This document shows positions 35,623-46,611 of a DNA stretch of 64,000 bases, in pieces. Origin of the DNA: Dyadobacter sp. LHD-138 (GTDB taxonomy: Bacteria; Bacteroidota; Bacteroidia; Cytophagales; Spirosomataceae); NCBI RefSeq assembly GCF_030929615.1, contig NZ_JAVFVU010000013.1:1-64000 (forward strand), read 5' to 3'. Positions within the stretch are counted from its first letter, which is position 1. Every line of letters begins with the position of its first letter. The position numbers and the translations under genes were made by a program. The notes below the pieces were generated by a model, which did no database searches, had not been told where the DNA came from, and was given only the letters and a program-made list of their open reading frames with translations.

Positions 35623-35722
35623 AAATTCCGGACAACCCACATATTTCATCGGTGTTGTAATGGAGATTCACGGTATTTGGAGTCACTATTAATCCGAGGG
35701 GCATCGAACTTAATTTTAAATC

Positions 35723-35940
35723 TAATTGGAGAAAAAATATTAAACGCAGAGTAAAGGGAGTTTAGCGCTGAGTTTGGGGAGGTGTTTTAATTAGAGAAAA
35801 AATATTAACGCAGGGTAAAGGGAGCGGTCCGCCGCGCGGTTGAGCGCTGAGAAATCTAATTCAAAACCCGCTTGGTTAATAGTAAAAGGAGTTAAATACC
35901 TCTCCGAACTCCCCGCTCAACTCCCTTTACTCTGCGTTTA
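35723..35940. repeat. Direct and inverted AACGCAGAGTAAAGGGAG repeats with a GC-rich insert
   Basis: Two direct copies occur at 35723-35772 and 35788-35851, each beginning TAATT-(G/A)-GAGAAAAAATATTA and ending AGCGCTGAG. A third, inverted copy at about 35905-35940 contains the exact 21-bp reverse complement of 35741-35761. The second copy differs mainly by a 15-bp GC-rich segment at 35825-35839 placed just before TTGA. The array lies in a 430-bp gap (35623-36052) that has no gene. It could be a REP/MITE-type element or transcribed structured RNA. Confidence 0.8.
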
Positions 35941-36052
35941 ATTATAGATATTAATACAGTTGAAAATTTCGATATGATCGAACCTTACGGGATGGTATAT
36001 TTTGGATTATTTTTCTTTATAAAGTGAATCTGTTTTTATAAATAATATCAGG

Positions 36053-36889
36053 ATGAATAATAGAAGAGAATTCGTAAAAAAGGGAGTTGTCGGTTTGATG
36101 GCTGGTTCGTTGGTTTCCGTACCTGAAAGCTTTGCGCGGCCCCTTAAAGAAAAGAAAGAGGATTTGTTTAAACTGGCTATGGCCGGATATAGTTTTGTTC
36201 ATTTCAATCTGGATCAGTCGCTAGTGATGATGAAGAAAACGGATGTGCATTATTTATGCATTAAGGATTTTCACCTGCCTTACGCAAGTACCGCCGAGCA
36301 GATCACGGCATTTCATGAGAAGTTAAAAGAGTCGGGGGTGACAGGATACGCCGTTGGCCCGATATACGCAAAGTCGCCCAAGGAGATTGACAATTCTTTT
36401 GATTACGCGAAAAGGGTAGGTGTGAAGTTAATCGTTGGGATTCCCAGTCACGAAGACCTGCCTTATGTGGCTCAAAAAGTAAAAGAAACAGGCATTCGCT
36501 ATGCCATCCATATTCACGGCCCCGGCGACAAACTTTACCCGAATGCAGTAACAGTCTACAATCTGATCAAAGATCTGGATCCGGGTCTTGGTATTTGTTT
36601 TGATATGGGGCATGATACACGTTACGGAAATGACGCCATCGCGGACCTTGAAAAATACCAGAAGAGAATTTTCGATATACACTTGAAAAATGTGACAGCG
36701 GCAACCAAGGAAGGTACAACCTGCGAACTGGGACGCGGTGTGATCGATATTCCGTTATTTGTCAAAACATTGCGAAAAATCAAATACTCGGGCATGTGCA
36801 GCCTGGAATATGAGAAGGATATGAAGGATCCTCTGGCCGGAATTGCCGAATCGGTGGGTTACTACAAAGGTGTTTGCCAGGCCAGCTAG
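36053..36889 (+). CDS. Sugar phosphate isomerase/epimerase-like protein
   Basis: A 278-residue xylose-isomerase-like TIM barrel with a Tat-like leader (NNRREFVKKGVVGLMAGSLV). Likely metal ligands are in YAIHIHGPG, CFDMGHDTRYG and DIHLKNV, and the last strand has MCSLEYEKDM. It is a second, divergent member of the same superfamily as the protein encoded at 29856. The substrate is unknown. It is monocistronic, downstream of the repeat array. Confidence 0.83.
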   Translation: MNNRREFVKKGVVGLMAGSLVSVPESFARPLKEKKEDLFKLAMAGYSFVHFNLDQSLVMMKKTDVHYLCIKDFHLPYASTAEQITAFHEKLKESGVTGYAVGPIYAKSPKEIDNSFDYAKRVGVKLIVGIPSHEDLPYVAQKVKETGIRYAIHIHGPGDKLYPNAVTVYNLIKDLDPGLGICFDMGHDTRYGNDAIADLEKYQKRIFDIHLKNVTAATKEGTTCELGRGVIDIPLFVKTLRKIKYSGMCSLEYEKDMKDPLAGIAESVGYYKGVCQAS

Positions 36890-37005
36890 TCGGGTTTAAT
36901 GGTTGTTTTAAGATACCTGACGGGTCAGGAAAGAAGCTGATTTATATTTTATTTATAAAAAATGTATTGAAAAACAGTCATTTAAGTTTTTCTGATCTAA
37001 ATTTC

Positions 37006-37048
37006 GTTTTAACGGCATGATCAAAAATGCCTTAAAACGCTACTTTTG
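37006..37048 (+). promoter_or_regulatory. Promoter with adjacent inverted repeat before pgi
   Basis: TACTTTTG at 37041-37048 matches the -7 element, 78 bp before the pgi ATG. Directly upstream, GTTTTAACGGCAT (37006-37018) pairs with ATGCCTTAAAAC (37027-37038) with a single bulged base. No clear -33 TTG is present, so the inverted repeat occupies the -33 region and may be an activator or repressor site. Confidence 0.45.
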
Positions 37049-37092
37049 TGCCAGGCTAACAGTAATAGTTTTACTCAATGCTTTTATATTAA

Positions 37093-39143
<2,051 letters not shown>

Positions 39144-39290
39144 TATCAGACGGTTGAGTACACGGCAAATTTAGCCGTAGTTTTGATAAATACTGCCCTT
39201 AAAATCTACTTTCCATAAAAAATGCTGCCCCAGATTTTATCCTGACACAGCACTTTGGGCACCCAAACCTGATAAAAAGGAGGATTCAAC

Positions 39291-39719
39291 TTATATTTTT
39301 TCAATGGAAAGATTTACTTTATAATCTTCCGGATTTGGTTTCGTGGTCGTTACGGGGTACGGCAGTACATCGTGGACAACGAGTGAATACATTTGATTTC
39401 CCAGCTTAAACGTCTGATGACCGGAAGCCTTGTTCTCATTTTTAAAAGAGATGGCAAGACTTGCCTTATTAGTCCCGTCCGAAATACTGAGTTGCAGATC
39501 CGCGCTTCCTGCCTGAATGCAGACCGTATTGGCAGGACACCGGCTTTCGTTTACTTCCAGAACATTGACAATAAGTGCCTGTCCCGGTATGGTTACGGGC
39601 GTCGACGTCCGGTACGAAGCATTGATCGTTTGGTCCTGAACCTCAGGTGCTTCGTCTTTTTTTGTCTCACATGCAACGCATGCAATCCATAACAAGGTGA
39701 GAATAATAGTTTTTTTCAT
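39291..39719 (-). CDS. Lipoprotein of unknown function
   Basis: 142 residues from the ATG at 39719 rather than an upstream frame start, because this gives a proper signal: MKKTIILTLLWIACVACE, with the lipidated Cys probably at 17 (or 14). The mature part is a single beta-rich domain of about 120 residues, with ESRCPANTVCIQAG holding two cysteines that may form a disulfide. I do not recognise the family. It is monocistronic. Confidence 0.7.
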   Translation of the reverse strand: MKKTIILTLLWIACVACETKKDEAPEVQDQTINASYRTSTPVTIPGQALIVNVLEVNESRCPANTVCIQAGSADLQLSISDGTNKASLAISFKNENKASGHQTFKLGNQMYSLVVHDVLPYPVTTTKPNPEDYKVNLSIEKI

Positions 39720-39985
39720 GGCTGAAGGTTTTACATATGATTGTAAGACGTCAGTCACATGGAAAAGGTTGGAAAGGAATGGGGATTTTTTAGGAATATT
39801 TTAGATTTTTCGAAAAAGCAATGTCTTAAGGACTATTCGTTTAGCCGTTCCGGTAATACACTGAAACTTGAAAAGGAGGTTACACATCTCCGGTTTAGGC
39901 GAAGAGTAAATTTTGTTCAGGAAAGTGAAAAGTGATGGGACGAAAAGGAGGTGAGTTATTGGTGAAAATAATGATTGATAAATGA

Positions 39986-40819
39986 TCAGCCATTGTCAGC
40001 AAATTCCGGATAAAGTGTCATCCCGCCGTCAATGTAAAGTGTTTCGCCATTAACATAGTCAGAGTCGTCGGAAGCGAGCCAGGCAACGGCTTTGGCCACA
40101 TCCTGCGGCGTTCCAATTCTTTTGTAAGGAATTAAATGAAGTAGGTCTTTATATTTTTCAGGATCCGACCAAACCTCTTTATTGATCGTTGTTTTGATAG
40201 CTCCGGGACTTACCGAATTAACCCTTATTTTATGGGGAGCCAGTTCCTGTGAAATGGATTTCATCAGCATCATGATTCCGCCTTTGGATGCGGCATAATT
40301 AACATGTCCCGCCCACGGAATAATATCATGCACAGAGCTCATCAAAATGATTTTACCAATAGCCAACTCGCTGTGGTCTGACTCTTCCTGCTGTTCGGCT
40401 GCTTTCTGCTGCGCAACAAACTGACGCGCAGCTTCACGCGTGCATAAAAACTGACCCGTCAGATTCACGTCGATTACTTTCTGCCATTGCTGCAAAGTCA
40501 TTTCCAGGAAGGACGAGTCCTGCTGCAAACCGGCGTTGCTTACCAGAATATCCAACCTGCCATACGTACTGATTGTTTGGCTGAACATGGCTTGCACTTC
40601 TTCTTCCCGGCTTACGTCCGCTTTTACGATAATCCCTGTGCCACCACCTGATTTGATCTCTTCCAGAACTTCCTGAGCAGCGTCCTTGTTGGCACTGTAA
40701 TTGACAACGACGTTGGCGCCAAGCTGGCCAAAATAAACGGCACAAGCCCTGCCGATTCCCGAGCTGGAACCCGTTACAATGACGGTCTGCCCTTTGAACT
40801 TCTGATCAGTGTTAATCAT
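39986..40819 (-). CDS. SDR family oxidoreductase
   Basis: A 277-residue classical short-chain dehydrogenase. It has the cofactor motif TGSSSGIGRACA (residues 16-27), VSNAG, the catalytic Ser-Tyr-Lys set in LMSSVHD and NYAASKGG, and the C-terminal DGGMTLYPEF. It resembles glucose 1-dehydrogenase-type SDRs, but the substrate cannot be read from sequence. An unusual acidic/Gln-rich loop (QKAAEQQEESDHSE) lies between the central strands. Its start overlaps the preceding 71-residue gene by 4 bp, so the two are probably translationally coupled. Confidence 0.9.
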   Translation of the reverse strand: MINTDQKFKGQTVIVTGSSSGIGRACAVYFGQLGANVVVNYSANKDAAQEVLEEIKSGGGTGIIVKADVSREEEVQAMFSQTISTYGRLDILVSNAGLQQDSSFLEMTLQQWQKVIDVNLTGQFLCTREAARQFVAQQKAAEQQEESDHSELAIGKIILMSSVHDIIPWAGHVNYAASKGGIMMLMKSISQELAPHKIRVNSVSPGAIKTTINKEVWSDPEKYKDLLHLIPYKRIGTPQDVAKAVAWLASDDSDYVNGETLYIDGGMTLYPEFADNG

Positions 40820-41031
40820 ATCGGTTCCTGCTCGATTGATTTCAATTTTTTCCAGACACTTCTGTTGATGTTTTTTACCGCCCAGTTTTTAGCGATCAGG
40901 ATAGCTTTGGAAATAGCTTCTTTGGGAGAAATATTGGATGTTTTAAGCAATTCCTGGGCAATTGCCATCGCCTTTTCACGCGTTGTTGGAGATAGATACT
41001 TTAATTCTGGTAATGCCATCATAGAATCCAT
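40816..41031 (-). CDS. Small protein of unknown function upstream of the SDR gene
   Basis: A 71-residue, mostly helical basic protein: LSPTTREKAMAIAQELL and then SPKEAISKAILIAKNWAVKN. Similar short proteins with an E-K-A-x-x-I-A-x-x-L pattern occur in bacteria but have no assigned function. The stop codon overlaps the SDR start (ATGA), arguing that it is a real translated gene and a functional partner or leader. Confidence 0.65.
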   Translation of the reverse strand: MDSMMALPELKYLSPTTREKAMAIAQELLKTSNISPKEAISKAILIAKNWAVKNINRSVWKKLKSIEQEPI

Positions 41032-41160
41032 AAATGTAGAATTGGTTTTGTTGCTTATTGAAAGCGTAACGCTGAATAATAAAAATTTGTGCCAGGACTT
41101 TATCCCACTTAACGTCGTGCAGACGGAGATTATTTACGCATTTCTAAAATTTTAGTTGAA

Positions 41161-41196
41161 AAAAAATCCCCAACTAAAAAAAGAAGGGGATTTTTT
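41161..41196 (-). terminator. Intrinsic terminator of dnaK
   Basis: AAAAAATCCCC (41161-41171) pairs with GGGGATTTTTT (41186-41196) around a 14-nt loop, 14 bp after the dnaK stop. On the minus strand the stem is followed by a run of eight T residues in total, a classic intrinsic terminator. Confidence 0.88.
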
Positions 41197-41209
41197 AGGT
41201 ATTATTTTC

Positions 41210-43105
41210 TTACTTGACTTCCTCGAAATTGACATCGGTTACGTCCTCTGCACCTTCGCTGGCTCCGTTGGCTTCTGCATTAGGAGCACCTTGCTGAGGC
41301 TCACCTCCCTGAGCGTACATCTCCTGGGAAGCAGCCTGCCATGCGGTGTTCAATTTTTCACTTGCAGCGTCAATGGCCGGCAAATCCTGGCTCTGGTGTG
41401 CAGTACGCAATTCAGCAAGTGCACCTTCGATCGCAGTTTTGTTTGGTTCAGACAATTTATCTCCGAATTCTTTCAACTGTTTGTCCGTTGAGAAAATAAG
41501 GCTGTCAGCGCCGTTGATTTTTTCGATTTTTTCGCGTTCTGCTTTATCAGCCGCTTCGTTCGCTTTCGCTTCTTCACGCATACGGTTGATTTCCGCATCG
41601 GTCAATCCGCTTGAAGCTTCAATGCGGATCTTTTGCTCTTTTCCTGTTCCTTTATCTTTCGCAGACACGTGCAGGATACCGTTTGCATCCACATCAAATG
41701 TTACTTCGATTTGCGGCGTACCACGTTGTGCTGGCGGAATATCGGAAAGGTGGAAACGGCCTAATGTACGGTTTTGGTTCGCCAAAGGACGCTCTCCCTG
41801 AAGAATGTGGATCTCAACAGAAGGTTGGTTGTCAGCAGCGGTTGAGAATACCTCCGTTTTCTTCGATGGAATGGTTGTGTTTGCTTCAATCAGTTTCGTA
41901 GAAACACCACCCAAAGTTTCGATACCCAATGACAAAGGAATAACGTCTAACAGAAGAACGTCTTTCACTTCACCCGTTAACACACCACCTTGAATAGCCG
42001 CACCAACTGCAACCGCTTCATCCGGGTTAACGTTTTTAGAAGGTTTTCTTCCGAAGAACTTCTCAACTTCTTCCTGAACACGAGGAATACGCGTTGATCC
42101 ACCCACAAGAATAACTTCGCTGATATCACTGTTTGAATAACCAGCGTTTTTCATTGCTCTCTTGCAAGGCTCCATCATGCGTTGGAACAAAGTGTCTGCC
42201 AATTGTTCAAATTTGGCACGAGTCAATGAGCGCACAAGGTGTTTAGGGATACCATCTACCGGGAATATATAAGGCAGGTTGATTTCCGTTTGTGTCGAGC
42301 TTGAAAGTTCTACTTTGGCTTTTTCAGCTGCTTCTTTCAAACGTTGCAAAGCCATAGGATCTTTTGTAAGATCCACACCTTCGTCTGCCTTAAATTCAGC
42401 AGCAAGCCAGTTGATGATAACCTGGTCAAAGTCATCTCCACCCAGGTGGGTATCACCATCTGTTGATTTTACTTCGAAAACGCCTTCTCCCAATTCAAGA
42501 ACAGATACGTCGAACGTACCACCTCCTAAATCGAAAACAGCAATTTTCATATCGATATGTTGCTTGTCAAGGCCGTAAGCCAAAGCAGCAGCAGTAGGTT
42601 CGTTGATGATACGTTTCACATCCAAACCGGCGATCTGGCCAGCTTCTTTGGTTGCCTGACGTTCAGCGTCATTGAAATAGGCAGGTACAGTGATTACTGC
42701 CTCTGTTACTTCTACTCCTAAATAATCTTCGGCAGTTTGTTTCATTTTTTGCAAAATGAAAGCTGAAACTTCCTGTGGAGTATATAAACGGTCACCGATT
42801 GGAATACGCGGCGTGTTGTTTGGGCCTTTTTCAACGCTATATGCGATGGTTTTCATTTCACTGGAAACCTCGTCATATTTTTTACCCATGAAACGCTTGA
42901 TAGAGCTAATCGTATGCTTGGGATTGGTGATTGCCTGACGTTTGGCAGGCGCACCTACTTTACGTTCGCCGTTATCCATAAATGCAACCACAGAAGGAGT
43001 CGTACGAGCACCTTCGCTATTTGCGATTACGACAGGCTCATTACCTTCCATGACAGCTACGCAGGAGTTAGTGGTTCCTAAGTCTATGCCAATTATTTTT
43101 CCCAT
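41210..43105 (-). CDS. dnaK: Chaperone protein DnaK
   Basis: A 631-residue Hsp70 of normal length. The nucleotide-binding domain opens with [17 protein letters not shown] and includes [17 protein letters not shown] and the [14 protein letters not shown] segment. The substrate-binding domain follows ([14 protein letters not shown]), and the tail ends [11 protein letters not shown], the usual bacterial C-terminus. No dnaJ or grpE is adjacent. A TGACA/TGTCA array upstream and a strong terminator downstream make it a single-gene transcript. Confidence 0.98.
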   Translation of the reverse strand: MGKIIGIDLGTTNSCVAVMEGNEPVVIANSEGARTTPSVVAFMDNGERKVGAPAKRQAITNPKHTISSIKRFMGKKYDEVSSEMKTIAYSVEKGPNNTPRIPIGDRLYTPQEVSAFILQKMKQTAEDYLGVEVTEAVITVPAYFNDAERQATKEAGQIAGLDVKRIINEPTAAALAYGLDKQHIDMKIAVFDLGGGTFDVSVLELGEGVFEVKSTDGDTHLGGDDFDQVIINWLAAEFKADEGVDLTKDPMALQRLKEAAEKAKVELSSSTQTEINLPYIFPVDGIPKHLVRSLTRAKFEQLADTLFQRMMEPCKRAMKNAGYSNSDISEVILVGGSTRIPRVQEEVEKFFGRKPSKNVNPDEAVAVGAAIQGGVLTGEVKDVLLLDVIPLSLGIETLGGVSTKLIEANTTIPSKKTEVFSTAADNQPSVEIHILQGERPLANQNRTLGRFHLSDIPPAQRGTPQIEVTFDVDANGILHVSAKDKGTGKEQKIRIEASSGLTDAEINRMREEAKANEAADKAEREKIEKINGADSLIFSTDKQLKEFGDKLSEPNKTAIEGALAELRTAHQSQDLPAIDAASEKLNTAWQAASQEMYAQGGEPQQGAPNAEANGASEGAEDVTDVNFEEVK

Positions 43106-43230
43106 TGTTATATATTAAAAGTTAAAATTATTTGATTCTTAGTTCGGAACGCAGATTCATTGCTGAGTTTCTGTCGTACCCAGTTACTCCTAAAAAGCCC
43201 GTACCAGACGCCGGAATTAAATATATGCAG

Positions 43231-43253
43231 TGACAAACTGTCAGTTTTGACAG
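43231..43253 (-). promoter_or_regulatory. TGACA/TGTCA inverted-repeat array upstream of dnaK
   Basis: On the plus strand, TGACA-AAC-TGTCA (43231-43243) is followed by GTTT and TGACAG, so CTGTCA-GTTT-TGACAG (43238-43253) is a second overlapping inverted repeat. It lies about 126-148 bp before the dnaK start. It is a candidate heat-shock or stress operator (inference from position). The CIRCE element bound by HrcA is not seen. Confidence 0.45.
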
Positions 43254-43303
43254 CATGGTTTTATCGTTACTTCAAGATGGGAGGGACGGATCTGTGGTAA
43301 AAA

Positions 43304-43346
43304 ATACCCGGATCAGCCTTTCATATTAAAAGGTCAATCCGGGTAT
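43304..43346 (-). terminator. Terminator of the CotH/T9SS gene
   Basis: ATACCCGGAT (43304-43313) pairs with ATCCGGGTAT (43337-43346), with an inner CCTTT/AAAGG pairing in the 23-nt loop. On the minus strand the stem is followed directly by TTTTTT-like sequence. It separates the T9SS protein gene from dnaK in the 354-bp gap 43106-43459. Confidence 0.8.
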
Positions 43347-43459
43347 CGGTTCTTTTGACTGTATTAACGCCTTTTTTTTGTTTAATGATCTGGTAAACAA
43401 TCTCTAAAAACACAGCTCAGCGCAATGAAATGGGATTAATAATACCACCAGCCGTCAGA

Positions 43460-46400
43460 TTATTGTTTGACAAATTTTCCACTTTGGCTGGCGCTGTCTT
43501 TATTTTTGATGCGTAGAATATAAGTGCCGGCAGGTAAATTTCCCACAGGGATTTTTCCTGCATGAATAGCAGACATTTTTTGAAATTCTCTAACGATTGT
43601 GCCATTTATGTCAGTGATTTCGTATGCTGACTGCTGAAAAGATTCGTCTACTGTGACGTTTAATACATCCGAAGCGGGGTTTGGCCATAGACGGGTGATA
43701 CTAAAATTACCCATATCCACAGAAATGATCCTCGAATACGTTGTGGTCTGGTCAAGATCAACCTGTTTTAAACGGTAATAATTAATGTTTGGCAATGGCT
43801 GCTCGTCCGTCGTATTGTACTGCTGCAAAGCGTGTATGGTCGCCGAGCCTTTTACGGTCGCCAGCGGTTGCCAGCTCATCGCATTTTCTGAACGCTCAAC
43901 CACGAAATAATCGTTGTTGGTTTCTGATGTTGTTTCCCAGGTTATTGCCACCGTACTCCCCTGTTTTTTTGCGTTGAGGGACTTTAAGACAACGGGCAAT
44001 GCGCCAGCTGCGAAAACTGCTTTATAGTCCAGGGTTGGGGTAGTGGCTGTGAATACTAATTCAGGGGACAAAGAAACGCTCACACCCGCTTTTTCCCATC
44101 TTTCAAAATGAAACCCGGTTTTAGCAACGGCTGTTAGCTTCATCGGATTATTTTGAAAATAAACGCCGGTCCAGGGATAGGGTGAGGCCGAAACGCCGTC
44201 AGTCGAAGGAAGGATATTCATTGTATTGACTTGGACATAACCTTGTGCCGCGTCATTTACATTGATGGTGATCGTCGTGTTTGCCAGATTTGCATTAAAG
44301 CTTTCGCGGATATGATTACGGAAATGTGTACCTCTCAGATTTACATAATTTTCAACACGGCTAACATTTTGCTCCCAGGCTGAGACGGATGCGGGTAGTT
44401 TCCACCTGGCAATATGTTCCTGCATCAGTGGGGCATAAATTGCTTTTGTTTCATTTAATAACGATAAAGATCGCGAAGACAGGAAGGTTGTATTCAGGAG
44501 GTCAGCTATGCGGTTTATAAAAAGAGTTTTGTACTCTGTATTTTCAAGGAGCTTTCTCAGTATTACCGAGGGAGGGCCTTTGCTTGTGGCACCGGGGATG
44601 TAGTTATCTTCTACATTGGAGAAAAGTCCCATCCCGAAGTCAATATCATAAAGCATCCATCTCCATCGTCCGTCATGACCATACGGGACATTGGCATTGG
44701 GATCATAGGTAACTTTATTTCGCCATAACCGGGTATTTTTATGGGGCCAGTCTATGTTGCCGCTAAAAATTTCAGCGATCTGATAATCAGTGAAATTGTC
44801 GATATCGATCATGGTTTTCAGCGTGTTGTAATTGGCCGTGGTTGCCAGCGGAAAATTGTTTACATAAGCCATGAGCTCATTGTACTTCGTGATGTCGCCC
44901 TCCTCTACCTCAGGTAATTCCACGTCGATCATATCGACGTTGTCACGGTTAACATTGTATTTTTTTTCAAGGTAATATTTATCGTATCGCTCCGTGATAC
45001 TTTGAATACCCCAGTATTCTGAGTTGATAAATACGATTGCCGGTCTGGACAACTGGGTGTCAAAAGGTAGATTTCTTACAAGTTTTTGAAAGTATGCATC
45101 GCGGAGCAGCGCTGAATTATAATCATTTCCGGAGTTACGGAGCAGCAATCGTTTCGGGAATAGAGAAGGTTTTTCCGGGAAAACTGAAAAATTGAACTCT
45201 GTGTCACTGTACAGACGAAGTGTTTTTTGAGGCACCGAGCGGGAACATCCTCCGTGAATCCGAAAAGCGAAATTTTGGTTCAGCAATGGGCCACTGTTAT
45301 CGAAAAATTCTATACTCCCCGGTCGCTCCCAAAGATCACCCCTTTGGCTAAAATTACCAATGGAGCAAAAATCAGCGGGTGTTGATGTGGAAGCCCGATA
45401 TTGGTCGAATGTGATCCCGGGCGTATAAATTCCGGATGTATAGTCGAAAAATGAAGTTTCGGTAGATACCACTGAAACCACAGGTACCGGATATCTCGAT
45501 ACCCCGGATGGATTGATAAAAAAAGTTTTGGTAACCGTTTCACTGGGGCTGAACCCCGTTTTGAAAACCTTGACCCGAATGACGGTGCCTTTGTAAATCG
45601 GGCTGCTGGGAAGATAATCCGGCACGTAGGCAATGGATGAAGTTTTCATCGAAACCTCATTGGGCGCGGTTGCTCTATTGGTTATTGGAATCGGAGCGCT
45701 GTATAAAAGGGAAGTATAAGTATCGGATGAGAGGTTCATGTTGACACCTCCCGCACCGGTATTTCCACCCGTGTCATTGTAGCTGTTTTTGTATTGCCAT
45801 GTTTTGACTGTGGTGCTTTCAACCGGTTCGGAGCCATCCAGTGTATATCGGATCGAAACGCCCGGCTCCGGATGGGTCAGGGCGAGTGAAAATTCTGTGG
45901 TGCGGAATCCGGCAGGTTCAGAAAACGTGGGAGGGGCCAGTTTTTGTAAAATTACACCGTTTGCATTGGTTGAGCCGGGAGTAGTCGTTGAGAAATAAAC
46001 CCAGCTATTTACACCATCCTGCTGGCGGCCGAATGAAACATTGGCTGTTTGCTGTCCAAAACTGATGCCGTCGATAAACTCCTGAGCCGGTGAATAGATA
46101 ACAAGGTCTTCACCTCCTGCCGCTAAACCGAAAGTGGTATGCGAACTACCGCGTTCCGGGTGGCTGCTGGCCCACATGATGATGAATCCATGGGCGGGAA
46201 TCTTCGGTGAGTTCACGCCGGAGAGAACCTGGAATTTTGTAGGAGCAGAAGCATTATCGGAAATATAATAACCGCCCAGATCAATCTCGTAATCGTTGGG
46301 ATTGTAGATTTCGAACCAATCTTCCCGTACGCCGGTGTTGTCGGTAATTCCGGTAGTATTGGATGCTACAATTTCATTAATGAAGAGGGTTTCTTTTGCC

Positions 46401-46465
46401 GTCGCGGTGTAATTGATCAGCGAAAGGGCAAATAACGTAAGGACGAAATTTAAAGATTTACCCAT
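43460..46465 (-). CDS. Lamin-tail/CotH-domain protein with T9SS sorting signal
   Basis: 1001 residues from the ATG at 46465, chosen because it gives a signal peptide (GKSLNFVLTLFALSLINYT); an earlier ATG at 46501 falls within a hairpin arm. Domains: a lamin-tail domain (about 25-150, INEIVASNTTGITD and DWFEIYNPND), a chitobiase-C-like beta domain (about 190-300, RYTLDGSEPVEST), a CotH kinase-like region (about 325-700, with RWMLYDIDFGMG), and a C-terminal T9SS type A sorting domain (WPNPASDVLNVTV). It is therefore exported and anchored to the outer membrane or secreted. CotH proteins are atypical protein kinases, so it may phosphorylate secreted proteins (family knowledge). Confidence 0.88.
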   Translation of the reverse strand: MGKSLNFVLTLFALSLINYTATAKETLFINEIVASNTTGITDNTGVREDWFEIYNPNDYEIDLGGYYISDNASAPTKFQVLSGVNSPKIPAHGFIIMWASSHPERGSSHTTFGLAAGGEDLVIYSPAQEFIDGISFGQQTANVSFGRQQDGVNSWVYFSTTTPGSTNANGVILQKLAPPTFSEPAGFRTTEFSLALTHPEPGVSIRYTLDGSEPVESTTVKTWQYKNSYNDTGGNTGAGGVNMNLSSDTYTSLLYSAPIPITNRATAPNEVSMKTSSIAYVPDYLPSSPIYKGTVIRVKVFKTGFSPSETVTKTFFINPSGVSRYPVPVVSVVSTETSFFDYTSGIYTPGITFDQYRASTSTPADFCSIGNFSQRGDLWERPGSIEFFDNSGPLLNQNFAFRIHGGCSRSVPQKTLRLYSDTEFNFSVFPEKPSLFPKRLLLRNSGNDYNSALLRDAYFQKLVRNLPFDTQLSRPAIVFINSEYWGIQSITERYDKYYLEKKYNVNRDNVDMIDVELPEVEEGDITKYNELMAYVNNFPLATTANYNTLKTMIDIDNFTDYQIAEIFSGNIDWPHKNTRLWRNKVTYDPNANVPYGHDGRWRWMLYDIDFGMGLFSNVEDNYIPGATSKGPPSVILRKLLENTEYKTLFINRIADLLNTTFLSSRSLSLLNETKAIYAPLMQEHIARWKLPASVSAWEQNVSRVENYVNLRGTHFRNHIRESFNANLANTTITINVNDAAQGYVQVNTMNILPSTDGVSASPYPWTGVYFQNNPMKLTAVAKTGFHFERWEKAGVSVSLSPELVFTATTPTLDYKAVFAAGALPVVLKSLNAKKQGSTVAITWETTSETNNDYFVVERSENAMSWQPLATVKGSATIHALQQYNTTDEQPLPNINYYRLKQVDLDQTTTYSRIISVDMGNFSITRLWPNPASDVLNVTVDESFQQSAYEITDINGTIVREFQKMSAIHAGKIPVGNLPAGTYILRIKNKDSASQSGKFVKQ

Positions 46466-46470
46466 AATGT

Positions 46471-46510
46471 TAACTAGTTTTGATGAAATTTTTTCTATCA
46501 AAACTAGTTA
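46471..46510 (-). promoter_or_regulatory. 14-bp perfect hairpin immediately before the CotH gene start
   Basis: TAACTAGTTTTGAT (46471-46484) and ATCAAAACTAGTTA (46497-46510) are perfect reverse complements around a 12-nt loop. On the minus strand the stem ends five bases before the chosen ATG, so in RNA it would cover the ribosome binding region. It could be a translational switch or a dimeric-protein operator. Confidence 0.65.
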
Positions 46511-46611
46511 ACAATTTCGTAACATAAATACTAGCTTTTTACTATTTATCCTGCGGCAATGGCCACATGTTACTGCTAAAATGCAAATGCGTTTGTCAGT
46601 AATAATTTTTA

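Noticed and set aside
39868..39950. Two AAAAGGAGGT copies as ribosome binding sites of small genes
   Set aside because: No open frame with a start codon at suitable spacing follows either copy.
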